DNA of 64,000 nucleotides, taken from Phyto melanocephala (taxonomy: Eukaryota; Arthropoda; Insecta; Diptera; Rhinophoridae). The notes beneath the pieces are model-generated. The model was not told the origin of the DNA, did not search any database, and saw nothing but the letters and a program-made list of their open reading frames with translations. A program made the translations under genes and the position numbers. Positions 49,183 to 59,502 of the stretch are shown in pieces. The stretch spans positions 72,382,465 to 72,446,464 of the forward strand of contig OW799236.1 in assembly GCA_941918925.1 (NCBI GenBank), in the 5' to 3' direction. Positions within the stretch are counted from its first letter, which is position 1. Each line of letters opens with the position of its first letter.

Positions 49183-49912
49183 TACTGAAAGAAAGTTATA
49201 TTTTACTAAAAATTAGTTCACTGCTATTTCATTGAGAAAAAATAGTTCTTCATTTAAGAAAAGTTTTACTTAAATATGGGAATAACTTCTTTTATTTAAA
49301 GTAGTTTTTCATACTTTAAGTTGAAATTTGTACTCAAATAGAATACTTCTTTCTTAAAAATTACACAAAATATACTCAAATTAAGTTAACGTCTTGTACT
49401 AAATTTTAAGAATTTTTTGACAGTTTCAAATAAAACTTCATAATATTGAGTACAACCACATACTAAAGTTAAAGAAATTTATAATGAATAATATATTATA
49501 AAAATTCATTTAAGAAAAATTTAACTTGAAATATTTTTTAGAAATAATAAAAACAACTTTATTTAAGTTAAAAGCGTTCCTAAAAACAAGAAAAATTAAC
49601 TATATAATGCCGCCATACTCACACATTTTTAACTTAATATTAGAACATTTTATTAAGTTTGTGTAAAAAAATGGTTAGTTGTAGCAAAAAATTTACTTAT
49701 TCCTTAGAATTGTGGATAAATAAAAAGTAAAATTTAACTTCATCGTAGTAAAAATTTACTAATTTCTAGTTAATTATAAAAAATTATTTATACTAAAATT
49801 TAGGAAAACTATAAACTTCGTTTAAGCTTTATTTTACTTGGAGCCAAATCATTACCGAATTTCTTTAATCTTAGTAAAATTTACTTAAATTTAGTAAACT
49901 TTTTTTTGAGTG
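49183..49912. mobile_element. TA-flanked MITE relative, copy 3 (about 730 bp)
   Basis: The left tip TACTGAAAGAAAGTTATATT pairs with the right tip CACTCAAAAAAAAGTTTACT read inward. Both continue into TTTACTAAA. The tips match the CAC(A/T)(G/C)AAA ends of 3688-4322. TA on the right has mutated to CA. No ORF. Confidence 0.5.
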
Positions 49913-50580
49913 CAGCAACTAAACGATGATGCGAGCTTCATAAGACTTGGTTATCTAGAGGCACTAAAAAAAATTTATTTATTTTTTTGCGGGCATGGCA
50001 CTTCCTACTTGTAGTTTTACTAAATTTTATAAAAATATGTACATTGTATATACATTTTAATAACGAAATTGGTTATGTGTGTGTGCAAAATTTCATAATA
50101 ATCGGGTGAGTAGAAGTTGTTGAAAAATAATATTTTCTCTGTATGGGAAGTGGGCGTGTCTAGATCATTACTACTAAAATAAAATAGCGTCATTGAAATA
50201 TATAAAGTGTAAGTCATAGCTGAAAGAATGGAGTACAACGCAATAAAATATATTTACAAAAAAAGACGTAAAAAATACTAAATACCCTTATTACTAAATA
50301 ATAACCCTAGGAAAGTTTTAAAAAAAAAACTTTCTTACAGGTAATTTTTTTAATAAATGTGAACTTAAATTTTATAACAACATGAATAATTTTCTTTCTA
50401 CCCATATAAACATTTAAACGTGTTTTTAATTTTTCATATATTCGAACAGCTTTTTTGTAGTTATTAATGAAGCTGGTGTCTAACTATTTAGTATTATCCC
50501 GAGTTCTACCGGTTTTTGAAATAGGCGTCCGAATTTTATAATATTTAATCTGCTGTATATTTAGTATGCCCTTAACACAT
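49913..50580. other. Spacer with a DINE-1-like scrap
   Basis: Around 50030-50170, GTATGGGAAGTGGGCGTGTC and neighbouring words resemble the E1/E2 tandem units; the rest is plain AT-rich DNA. Confidence 0.4.
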
Positions 50581-51194
50581 TTTTATACCCGCCACCAAAA
50601 AAATGGTGGGGGTATATTCATTTTGTCATTCCGTTTGTAACACATCGAAATATCCATTTTAGACCCCATAAAGTATATATATTCTGAATCAGGGTTTGAT
50701 TTGATGACGATCTAGCTATGTCCGTCCGTCTGTCCGTCTGTTCGTCTGTTGAAAGCACGATAGAGGTCGCACCGAAACAGCTAGGGGGCTCAAATTTTGC
50801 CAGAATCTTTCTTATAGACAAGGTTTGTTTGGTATTGAAAATGGGCTAAATCGGAATATTAGGAAGAGAGTTATAGCTCGAAAAGCAAGAGTAGGTCGAA
50901 AAAACCGTGTCCTACGAACATCGAATAAAATGGAATTGTGTCCAAACGCATTAACGTAGACTCATGAAACTTCGAATATATATTTCCTGAGTAAAAACAA
51001 TATTTTTCGCAAAAAATTATCTAAATCTATGCATTAGGAGAGGAGTTATCGATCAAAATGTACGAAAATTTATACCGCACAGTGTATTTTTCGGTATATT
51101 TAAAAACAAAAACGCCATAAAAGCAACAAAATTGGATGTACGACTCTGCAATTTTGCACACTTTGCTTTTTGGTGAGGGGCTTTTTTGTAACGG

Positions 51195-52240
51195 AAAATC
51201 AATATGCCACGCCCACTTTTACGCCCACCTCCCATATAACGATTTAGCTAAAATTCATATAATTTCTCTATTAATAAAAATTTTGGAATAATAAAGGGCT
51301 ATATTGAAACACCTAAGTTGTACTCATTCGCAAAAATAACTTTGACACGCCTACTATAACGCCCACTTTTCACGTTATCTACCGTTATTGAAATTTAAAA
51401 GCTCATAAAACCGCTAAAATTAGAGGTATGATGATAAAATTTGCTACGTATATCCCCCTAGGCAATCTCATTACTCTGCCAGAAAATTAAGGTGCCACGC
51501 CCACTTTTACGCCCACCTCCCATATAACGCTTTACCTAAAATTCATATAATTTCTCTATTAATAAAAATTTTGGAATAATAAAGGGCTATATTGAAACAT
51601 CTAAGCTGTACTCATTCGCAAAAACAACTTTGACACGCCTACTATAACGCTCACTTTTCACGTTATCTACCGTAAATGAAATTTAAAAGTTCATAAAACC
51701 ACCAAAATTATAGGTATGATGATCAAATTTGCTACGTATAGCCCCCAGGCAATGTCATTACTGTTCCAGAGAATTAAGGGGCCACGCCCACTTTTACGCC
51801 CACCTCCCATATATCGCTTTACCTGAAATTCATATAATTTCTCTATTAATAAAAATTTTGGAATAATAAAGGGCTATATTGAAACATCTAAGTTGTACTC
51901 ATTCGCAAATACAACTTTGACACGCCTACTATAACACCCACTTTTCACGTTATTTACCGTTAATGAAATTTAAAAGCTCATAAAACCGCCAAATTTAGAG
52001 GTGTGATGATCAAATTTGCTACGTATATCCTTCTAATCAATGTAATTGTTGTGCAAAAAAGTTTAGGTGACACGTCCACTTAAACGCCTACCTCCCATAT
52101 AACGGTTTATCTTAAATTCATGTAATTTCTCTATTGACAAAGTTTTTGGGAAAATAAAGGACTATATTGAAATATCTAAGTTGTATTTATTAGCAGACTC
52201 TTTATTGACACGCCTACTTTAACGCCCACTTTCATTGAAA
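51195..52240 (+). repeat. About 288-bp tandem repeat, 3.6 copies
   Basis: The landmark GCCCACTTTTACGCCCACCT starts at 51211, 51499 and 51786, and in mutated form at 52074: spacing 288, 287, 288. Units carry TCTCTATTAATAAAAATTTTG and TTCACGTTATCTACCGTTA. The last unit is the most diverged. Confidence 0.75.
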
Positions 52241-52289
52241 GACAACATTTACAAAAGCATTTTAGTAGCATATCGAAGTATCTGATGGT

Positions 52290-52842
52290 CCAAATTTTCA
52301 ATGACAATGTTGATGCTCAATTGCTGGGCATGATGATGAGGCGATGTTGACTGCTCTTTTGCCACACTATCGCAAAAACCAGCAGTGGTTCCCATTCAAC
52401 GAACTAAGAAGGCAGGATTATGTTGATCAAAAGAATTACGAAGTGCATAAAATGCATTTTGTTTTGAACGCCCATTTTCATAAAAAAACCTGAATATTAA
52501 ACCTGAAAATTAATTTACAAATAATTAATTAATAATAATTAATTAATTAATTAATAATTAATAATAATGAATTTTCCTGAAGATGCTACACGAAGAAGTA
52601 GCGAAATATTGAGAATTTAAATACAAAAATTGGATATTTAAATATGAAAATTTAAAAAAAGAGATCAACTAAAATAAATAATTAAATCTGAATAACTTTA
52701 ACGCGTTGCTCATTTAGGTATCTTTCCGCTGTTCAAATTAAGTTAGTCTGAGATTGAGAAATGTCAAATGAAATGCAAAAAAAACTTGTTGCTTATGTGT
52801 GGTTCACCTTCAACAGGGGCCCCTAAAAATTAACTACCCTCT
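52290..52842 (-). pseudogene. Mariner-type element fragment inside E2
   Basis: The right end is the same terminal repeat as 39917 in inverse orientation (CCCCTAAAAATTAACTACCC, TA outside). The minus strand retains pieces of the same N-terminal transposase region (linker HHHAQQL-like and the N-x-x-x-FYENG-like region around 52480) with a large internal deletion and an ATTA-rich replacement at 52515-52570. The left terminal repeat is missing. Confidence 0.55.
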
Positions 52843-53048
52843 ATAAAGAAAGTAATACATATTTTATTTTAAAGAGATTATTCCATAGTGATTAACAAAA
52901 TAATAAATAATGTACTTTAAATGTACACAAAATTGGTGGTGAATATAAAAGATTCGGCACAGCCGAATATAGTGCTCTTACTTGTTATATAAAGTATTGG
53001 CTTATTTGGTTCAGATTTCGAGAATAGGGATGTCGTCATATGACGACG

Positions 53049-54957
53049 CTAGCAAAATATAGATTCAATATAACTAAAAAAAGTCGGAATGATTTTGGTT
53101 TTAAAACATTTATTTCCTGTTTGATTCATTAGTCTTTTTAATAATAAAAATATAAAAAGTAAAAATATTTTGTTCATGAAGTTTGATGATAATCCTTTAC
53201 CACATTTTTTGCATTCAGTTCTTACAGTTGATTTACATTTATCACCAGCACATCGTCTCTGTTTATTATTTTTTGTTCGTTGCACATAGTGCATATATCT
53301 ATCATATCTCATAGAATCAGCTCCAGGTTGGACTTTCGATGTTCTCCCAGGACCTTTTAGGGCATTATTCTCTAACAAAAGATATGACATGGCTAAGTCC
53401 CTACGAAAGCTCTTTTGTTTTAGCTTAGGTTCTTGTTTTGTTGCTAAAAGCCAAGAATTTTGCACTGCAGCGTCCAACAACCACGTAAAGAGTGGCCACC
53501 ACTACTCTTTTCCTCGTACAGATATGCGATCAGCACTTATATTTTGATCTATACGATCAGTGCCACCCATATTTTTGCTATAATTTTGTATAGAAAATGG
53601 AATGTTTACTTCAACGTGTTTTAGGTCAGCCTTGTTCCATCTCTTTGCTTTTCCTTCTGGATCCGCAGAAAAAATTGTTAATGCTACTGTTACAGCTGCA
53701 TTATCTTTTCACCTAGTTAAAAAAAAATTTTCTTCTTGAAATTGTGTAATTGCAACCTGTCTATAACCTCTATTCTTTTTTTTTTTGAATTCGTTAAGAT
53801 CTAGCATACAACAGTTATTTCCTAAGCGGTTACTTCTTATTGTTTCAGTACAATTATAGCCTCTATTTCTTATCTGTATGAGCAAAGGAAATGTTGTAAA
53901 CAAATTATCGCAATAGAAATGGTAAGGTAGAGTTGATTTTGATAAAGGGTATTGGTCAATTAAATGTAATAATGTGGATGCACATTTTCCAAACTCCTTT
54001 TCCATTTCTTCATTACCCTGATAAGTTTTTCCTTGATATGGATCAAAAGCAATTAGATGACCAGATGGTGAGTTTTGGCACCAAATTTTGTACCCAAAAC
54101 GAATTGGTTTGTTTCGTATGGCTTGTTTACAACCATATTTTCCGAAATACTCCACCATTGCTTCATCATGTGACACTGGCTCGGTTGGTTGGAAATGTCC
54201 CATAAACGCTTTCTGAAGATGAGAAATAAGTGGACGTAATTTGCAGAAATTGTCAGTCTTATTCAAGTTAGCATTCGACTGAAAATGCAACGATTTCATT
54301 ATAGTATCAAATTTATTTCTGCATTGCATAATTTCGCAAAACATCGCCATTGCTCCAATACATTGCTTTACTAGACAACGGACTATATCCAGAAACGATC
54401 AAAATTCCAAAAATGTTCTTAATTCCCTTTTGCTCAACTTTATATCTTGCCAATTTTTAGACAAACAATATTCAGTACTTTGGTCGATAATAAGCTCTAT
54501 TAATTCATCGTCAAAAAAAGCTCAAAGTACTGAACAGCTATCATGCTTTCATTGCATTGATTATCAGATGCCAGAAGTTAATTACGAGATAGAGTAGAGT
54601 AGAGTGATATTACCATCGCTTCCTCATCTGAACTTTCATCAGTAAGGACTTTAACCTCCGGAGGCTCAATGTAAAAATCGTTTGACTCACCTTCTTCCTC
54701 CAAGATATCCACAATTTCTCCTACGCTAAGACACTTACTGTAAAAAATATTCAAAAACAAGAAAATAAAATCACCATAGTGTCGTCATATGATGACAGCT
54801 AAATATATTCTCAAAACACAAAAGTTCTTTTTACAACTCGAATAGCGGCTCTTAAAAAAAACTTGTCTTGAAATGTAAGTTTTCAACTTATTTAACTTAA
54901 AATATACATAAATATAATCTACTATGTTTTAACTACTTACCTTTTAGCCGAACTCAT
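53049..54957 (-). pseudogene. piggyBac-type transposase (DDE_Tnp_1_7), disrupted
   Basis: Cut-and-paste transposase of the piggyBac superfamily. A 17-nt first exon (ATG at 54955-54957, MSSAK plus two bases) splices through the intron 54738-54940 into a long second exon, giving about 570 codons, the usual family length. An acidic N-terminus (GEIVDILEEEGESNDF) is followed by FFDDELIEL and a CLSKNW region. The catalytic core comes next: SHDEAMVEYFG (first Asp, about 54167), YCDNLFTTFPL (second Asp, about 53909) and MGGTDRIDQNISADR (third Asp, about 53558). A Cys-rich tail (RRCAGDKCKSTVRTECKKC) starts the C-terminal zinc-binding region, which is incomplete. Lesions: TAA at 54578-54580, a one-base loss in an A/T run near 54409, TGA at 53709-53711 and TAG at 53502-53504. 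Apart from these the frame is continuous, so death is fairly recent. Confidence 0.85.
54738..54940 (-). other. Spliceosomal intron of the piggyBac transposase gene
   Basis: The donor is AAAAG|GTAAGTAG (54940 downward) and the acceptor is TTTGAATATTTTTTACAG| (54738), 203 bp long. Splicing joins AAA-AG to T-AAG, restoring MSSAK-S-K-CLSVGE, whereas the unspliced frame has a much less family-like start. The intron contains a copy of the GTCGTCATATGATGAC palindrome (54781-54796). Confidence 0.7.
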
Positions 54958-55165
54958 AATTCTTAATTTTTTTAAAAAACAATTAAAATAAAAAACCTAC
55001 TGAGCACGAACCGTTTGCACCACAACTTCGAACTAAATTTTTAATGAAAAAAGAATGTATGTGCAAGACATGTGCTATTGTTTAATTTCCTCTAACAGAT
55101 TATAACTGTTCCACAATTAATTGAAGCTGTCAATATTTTCGTCGTCATTTGATGACGCTAGGAGA

Positions 55166-56574
55166 AAACGGGATATAGTAGTTTATATACCACCATTACT
55201 TGTTGTCAATTGTAAACTTTCTTATAATCTCTTAATGCTCTAATTAGCTATTGTGTGTGCTAGACATATCACTAGTTTCCTTAGTGGTGGTGCTAGAATA
55301 ATTGAAGCCTATTGGGTGATAAAGATTAAAATTAAAAACAACTTAATTGCAAAATCTGTATTAAAACTCAAATACCCGAATCATTGTTCCGCCACAGAAT
55401 TATTCTATCAACCTGCAAGTGCTTGATGTTCTAGTAATTGTACTAGTAGCTTTGGGGCAATTGTCACTTTTCTCCTTTAGGTATTAATTAGCAAGTTATA
55501 CGTGTAACACATATAGACGAATTTTTACTCCTACAAAATAATAATTAATTTATAAGTTTTGAAAAATATTTGATTTATGTGTTACGATTTCATGGTGAAT
55601 ATTTTATTCAATTTGAGGAATCTGTTTTTGTAAATAAATACTTGAAATTAAGGCAACTGGAGGCATAGAATAATAGAAAATAATTGAACTAAAGATTACA
55701 GCATGACCATGATTAGGATCACCTCGCCTTATAATCCTTTTGAATAATATTTATTATAATTTTTTTCTATAAATACCACTCAAAGCATATCACCAAACGC
55801 CAAACTATATTATTCCATAGCTATTAAAATTTAACTCGAACGTGCCAGCTTACTGTGCTTTTATTGTAGCGACTCTTACAAAAATTTTATTAATAGCTTC
55901 TGGGAAGATGCTCGTTTGTAATTATTTAAATTTAATATAATGAATTTGTTTCCTTTGATTTAAATACATACTTGGAAAAACAAAAAATAAATACATTGAA
56001 AACACGAAACATTAGGATGCTTTTTGATAAATGGCACATTTAAATTATTGTTTTGGCTTTATATAATTCTACATCAATGCCGTTTAATTAAAACAAATTC
56101 CAAATGTCCAGCAAATCTATCTTGCATCTTTGTACACCTTAAACCAAAACTAATTTCTACTTTAATTTTAAATTTCTTTAGGGTTCAAAACATTTACCAC
56201 ACGAAGATTTTAATGGAAAACAAACTATTTGTTGGTTTGTCGGTCCAACCAACAAACCACTACACTATAACCGCAAAGAAATTAAATTTTTAAGATTTAA
56301 TTTTCAAATTGTTTTTCGACATTTATGTGCAGTTCCTTTTTTTAAACACGTTTTTGTTTTGTTTTTGTTTTTGTTTTACTTTATCTTTTTTAGAGATAGA
56401 GATATTTGGTTCTTATTTTCATAATTAAACATGTAACTTTGCCCTATTTTTTATGTGTATAAAACATTTACTGCAATATTATGTGGTTTTGATACTCGTA
56501 ACAGGGGGTTTGGGATTCTTGTAACAAGTGTAATCAAAGAAGGAATTCATATTTAGTAAATGCTGACCAGGTGT
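55166..56574. other. Unannotated AT-rich spacer
   Basis: TATATACCACCATTACTTGT directly right of the piggyBac element recalls a DINE-1-like end. Otherwise nothing supportable; frame 56024-56293 has no recognised domain. Confidence 0.4.
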
Positions 56575-56912
56575 GGTTTGGATGCCCTTCACCTCTCAAG
56601 CCAAGGGTATATATAGGTTGTCTTGCCGTTTGTACGTTTTGCAATACTCATTTCCAACCAAAAATATTTTCGTATATATTTTCTAAAGCTTATGACTAGA
56701 GGAACCGTCTGAGCAATTTGCGTTGGTCCGTCTATGCGTCTGTACTTGTGTTCGTTGAAATCAACTCTTAGAAGCCCCCATGTGTTGCACAGATCTGTAT
56801 GTGGTATTAAATGTTTAAGTATTCGGGAATTAATCTCTGTTGAAATGCAGCATGAAACATGAACAAATCAACATGACTCCACCTGTTTTTTTCCAATACG
56901 TTCAGACGTATT
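56575..56912 (+). mobile_element. DINE-1-like 5' half, plus orientation
   Basis: GCCCTTCACCTCTCAAGCCA then AGGGTATATATAGG and TCTAAAGCTTATGACTAGAG follow 9291-9420, diverged. It continues to a CCACCTG...TTTTTTTCC block, then switches abruptly to the inverse copy at 56913. Confidence 0.55.
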
Positions 56913-57588
56913 GGTCAACGTGTAGTCATGCAATAAATACGTACATACATATATAAAGATATCCCATTGTAAAATAATAAATTTACGTATGTATGTTTAA
57001 AAAGTTTTTTTTTTTAAAAATTAAAAAAAAGTTAAAAAAAAAAATTTAAAAAAAAATTACTAAAATATAAATAATATATATAAAACAAAAAAAATTAAAA
57101 AAAAATAATAAAAATATAAATAATATATAAAACAAAAAATAAAAAAAAATATAAAAAAAATTTTTTTGGCTCAGCTGGAATTCGATGCCACGTTTACTCT
57201 AACCAGTATACACCTTTGTATGTATGTATGTATGTTGTTGTTGTTGTAATGTTGTTTTTGTGAAAAAAAAATCGAGGTGATCGTGGGTTTTTGATCATAT
57301 CTCAGTTGTTTATGTACCGATGTTTCTGATTTTCAATAGCGATCTACTCCCAAATATTTCTGATATTTTAGAACCTCAACCGGGTCCAAGCGATGTCGGG
57401 GAGCTTCAAAAAGTTGATTTCAACATACACACGGACAGGCAGTCAGACTGACAGAGCTTAATCTACTCCCCTATTCATAAGCTTTCAGAAAATATATACT
57501 TTATGAGGTCGGAAATGAAAATTGTAAAAATTTCACACGGAATGACAAACCTATATATACCCTTTTTCACTGTGTGAAGGGTATAAAG
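56913..57588 (-). mobile_element. DINE-1-like element, minus orientation, 3' tip missing
   Basis: From AACGTGTAGTCATGCAATAA to CACTGTGTGAAGGGTATAAA it is the inverse of 9291-10085, including the A-rich core at 57000-57165. The terminal TTCGGC hairpin is absent. With 56575-56912 it forms a head-to-head composite. Confidence 0.6.
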
Positions 57589-57872
57589 AAGTGTACACTT
57601 TGATGTCACCGCTAACTGCGAAAACGGATCGATCAATTTCAACCAAAATTTCAGGGTGCGCTGGTGATGATCTGTTGATAGCTTGTACGACATCGGCTTA
57701 TCCATTTCGGGGATTTTAGATTTAGATTTCCCTATATACATATATTCATACAAATGTCAATAAAATGCCTTCCACATGCCATGTTTTGATTTTTTATTGT
57801 CACTTGAAAAGCTACAAAACCATGTATCGTAAAGTTTTATGTGTACAATGACACTCGGTCTTTATAATTGGA

Positions 57873-59440
57873 ATATTGAGCTGAATCTTCTTAGTCATTG
57901 TTTCGATCATCATTTTATTTGTGCGCTGACTATTCGTTTTTCCACTTCCCATACACCTGCATTGTATCATTGGTGTGAGCTAATGTTGTTGTTGCTGTTA
58001 TAACGGTTCATTTATGGAAATCATTAAATTTTTGATTTACTAACGACTTTCGGTCTCTCTCCTTACAGTAAAACTTTTGTTTAAAGGTGACAAAATTATC
58101 TATTTCTTTTCAACCACATTTTGAAGGAACAACAACGTTCGCCAAGTCAGCTATTAATTTATATTTGTCCAAAATCGGTCACTAATCGCCAAAGTTATTG
58201 AATAAAATAAATTTTGAAAATATATATTTAGTTTTTTTTTAGTTACTAAAGATCATTATTAACTTTTGGACATGCTTATAAATAATCATACAAGCCGTAG
58301 CCTTCAAAAATATTACCCAGAAAAACTAGCAAATCGGATAAAAACTAACTGAGTTATAAACACTAAAATATATATGCTTCAATGTTATTTCTAAGATTTA
58401 CAAACGAAAATTGATTTTATTTCAGCTTAGCGAGAAGAAAGAAGAGAAATATGGGTGCTTGAATAAAGGGATTGACTAGCAGAATGTAACACACAATAAA
58501 AATTTTTAAAAACCATGGTTGCCGCATCTACAAAATGGCGTTCGATAAGTTTTTATATGGGTCAAATCTAGTTATTAGAAATTTACTCAATGCACCCCCT
58601 CAGAATAAGAATAAAACGAAAGGGTTTGACCAATAGAATGCAACAAAACCCAAGATATCGTTCGAATTGAAATGACAAAGAACATTGTGATACCTAAAAA
58701 CTTTGAAATTCAGACAATTTATAACATGAGACCAAAAACTAATTGGTCTCATGTTATATGCCAGTATTATCTTAAGTTCTTGAAAATATTATAAAAGATC
58801 AGATCATGAGATGGATCGATAAGATACTTAGTAATTGTCAGTTTGGTTTTCGCCATAGTCGTAGAATGATTTTACTTCTGACAGAATTGGTTGATGCTAT
58901 TAGGGAGTTCTGAAATCTAAGTAATATCAGTGTTTTCGTCTCAGTTGACTTGTCTTAGGCTTTTGATCAGGTCAGTAATTCATTATTGGCTAGGAAACCT
59001 AATAGAAAAGCAAATTTTCGAAACCATTTTGTTCGTTTATCTGGTCCTATCCTTGTTATCGTAGGTAGTTTGTAGCTATTGATGGTTTTTATTATAATCT
59101 GATTTTTGTGAGATCTTTCGTTCCCCAGGGTTCCGCATTTGGTTCGATTCTATTCATTTTATTTCTAGATGATTAATTTAATTTCCTTGGATAATAATAA
59201 TTTCCTGCGGATAACATACATTTATTAAGGTCAGGGGAGTGCCAGTGTGCAGATGCTTTACTATTAACTTTAATTTGTCTATTTTTAATTTGTGGATTTC
59301 AGGAAACTCACTTCATAGTTATCATGATAAAACAAGGGCTCTGTTTTCAGATCTATCAGATCACATCTGTTTGATGTTGGACTTGACTTTTAACTCATCT
59401 GTTGAGATTTTAAATAATATGCATTAACTTGGGGTTACAA
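57873..59440 (+). mobile_element. LINE fragment, copy B
   Basis: Parallel copy of 40798-42270, extending about 110 bp further at the 3' side. It keeps more of the RT region than copy A and the same TAACATGAGACCAA hairpin (about 58721-58756). Neither copy has a poly(A) or a recognisable 5' UTR. Confidence 0.6.
58770..59440 (+). pseudogene. Non-LTR reverse transcriptase, decayed fragment (copy B)
   Basis: Across frames: IKDQIMRWIDKILSNCQFGF, then RHSRRMILLLTELVDAIRE, then NISVFVSVDLS-stop-AFDQVSNSLLARK, then RSFVPQGSAF with SILFILFLDD and finally LGVTIDGE. The order matches jockey/CR1-type RT domains 1-7. The lysine codon in D-L-S-K-A-F is a stop (TAG), and the FADD block is replaced by a short unrelated stretch. 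Non-functional. Confidence 0.65.
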
Positions 59441-59451
59441 TTGATGGTGAA

Positions 59452-59502
59452 GGGTATTATTTCATTCGGAATGGCCGGATATAGCATTCATATTTGTTTA
59501 AC
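59452..59502 (+). mobile_element. DINE-1-like 3'-end fragment
   Basis: GAAGGGTATTATTTCATTCG then GAATGGCCGGATATAGC and TTTGTT follows the 3' tip of 9291-10132. Nothing of the rest of the element adjoins it. Confidence 0.45.

Larger units (their letters stand above)
50581..52986 (+). mobile_element. DINE-1-like element E2
   Basis: It starts TTTTATACCCGCCACCAAAA, has a GGTGGGGGTATA hairpin partner, then GACCCCATAAAGTATATATA and GTCCGTCCGTCTGTCCGTCTG-type sequence. It ends with TTCGGCACAGCCGAA, then TATAGTGCTCTTACTTGTT. It is the inverse of E1 over its whole length, minus E1's LINE insertion. It contains the tandem array 51195-52240 and a mariner fragment 52290-52842. The minus-strand frames 50618-50821 and 51053-51235 are repeat noise. 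Confidence 0.65.
53025..55165 (-). mobile_element. piggyBac-family element (about 2.1 kb), decayed
   Basis: The boundaries are approximate: inverted end regions built on a GTCGTCATATGACGAC-type palindrome and AAAATAT lie at 53032-53060 and, inverted, 55130-55158. They enclose a single transposase gene. No TTAA target duplication could be placed beside these ends, so the true tips may lie slightly outside or have mutated. It abuts the DINE-1-like element E2. Confidence 0.65.

Noticed and set aside
57600..57753. Minus-strand frame (IPEMDKPMSYKLSTDHHQRT) as a protein fragment
   Set aside because: The plus strand reads like the non-coding GCGAAAACGGAT...AATTTCA phrase common in insect Helitron ends, and the frame runs into the DINE-1-like repeat.
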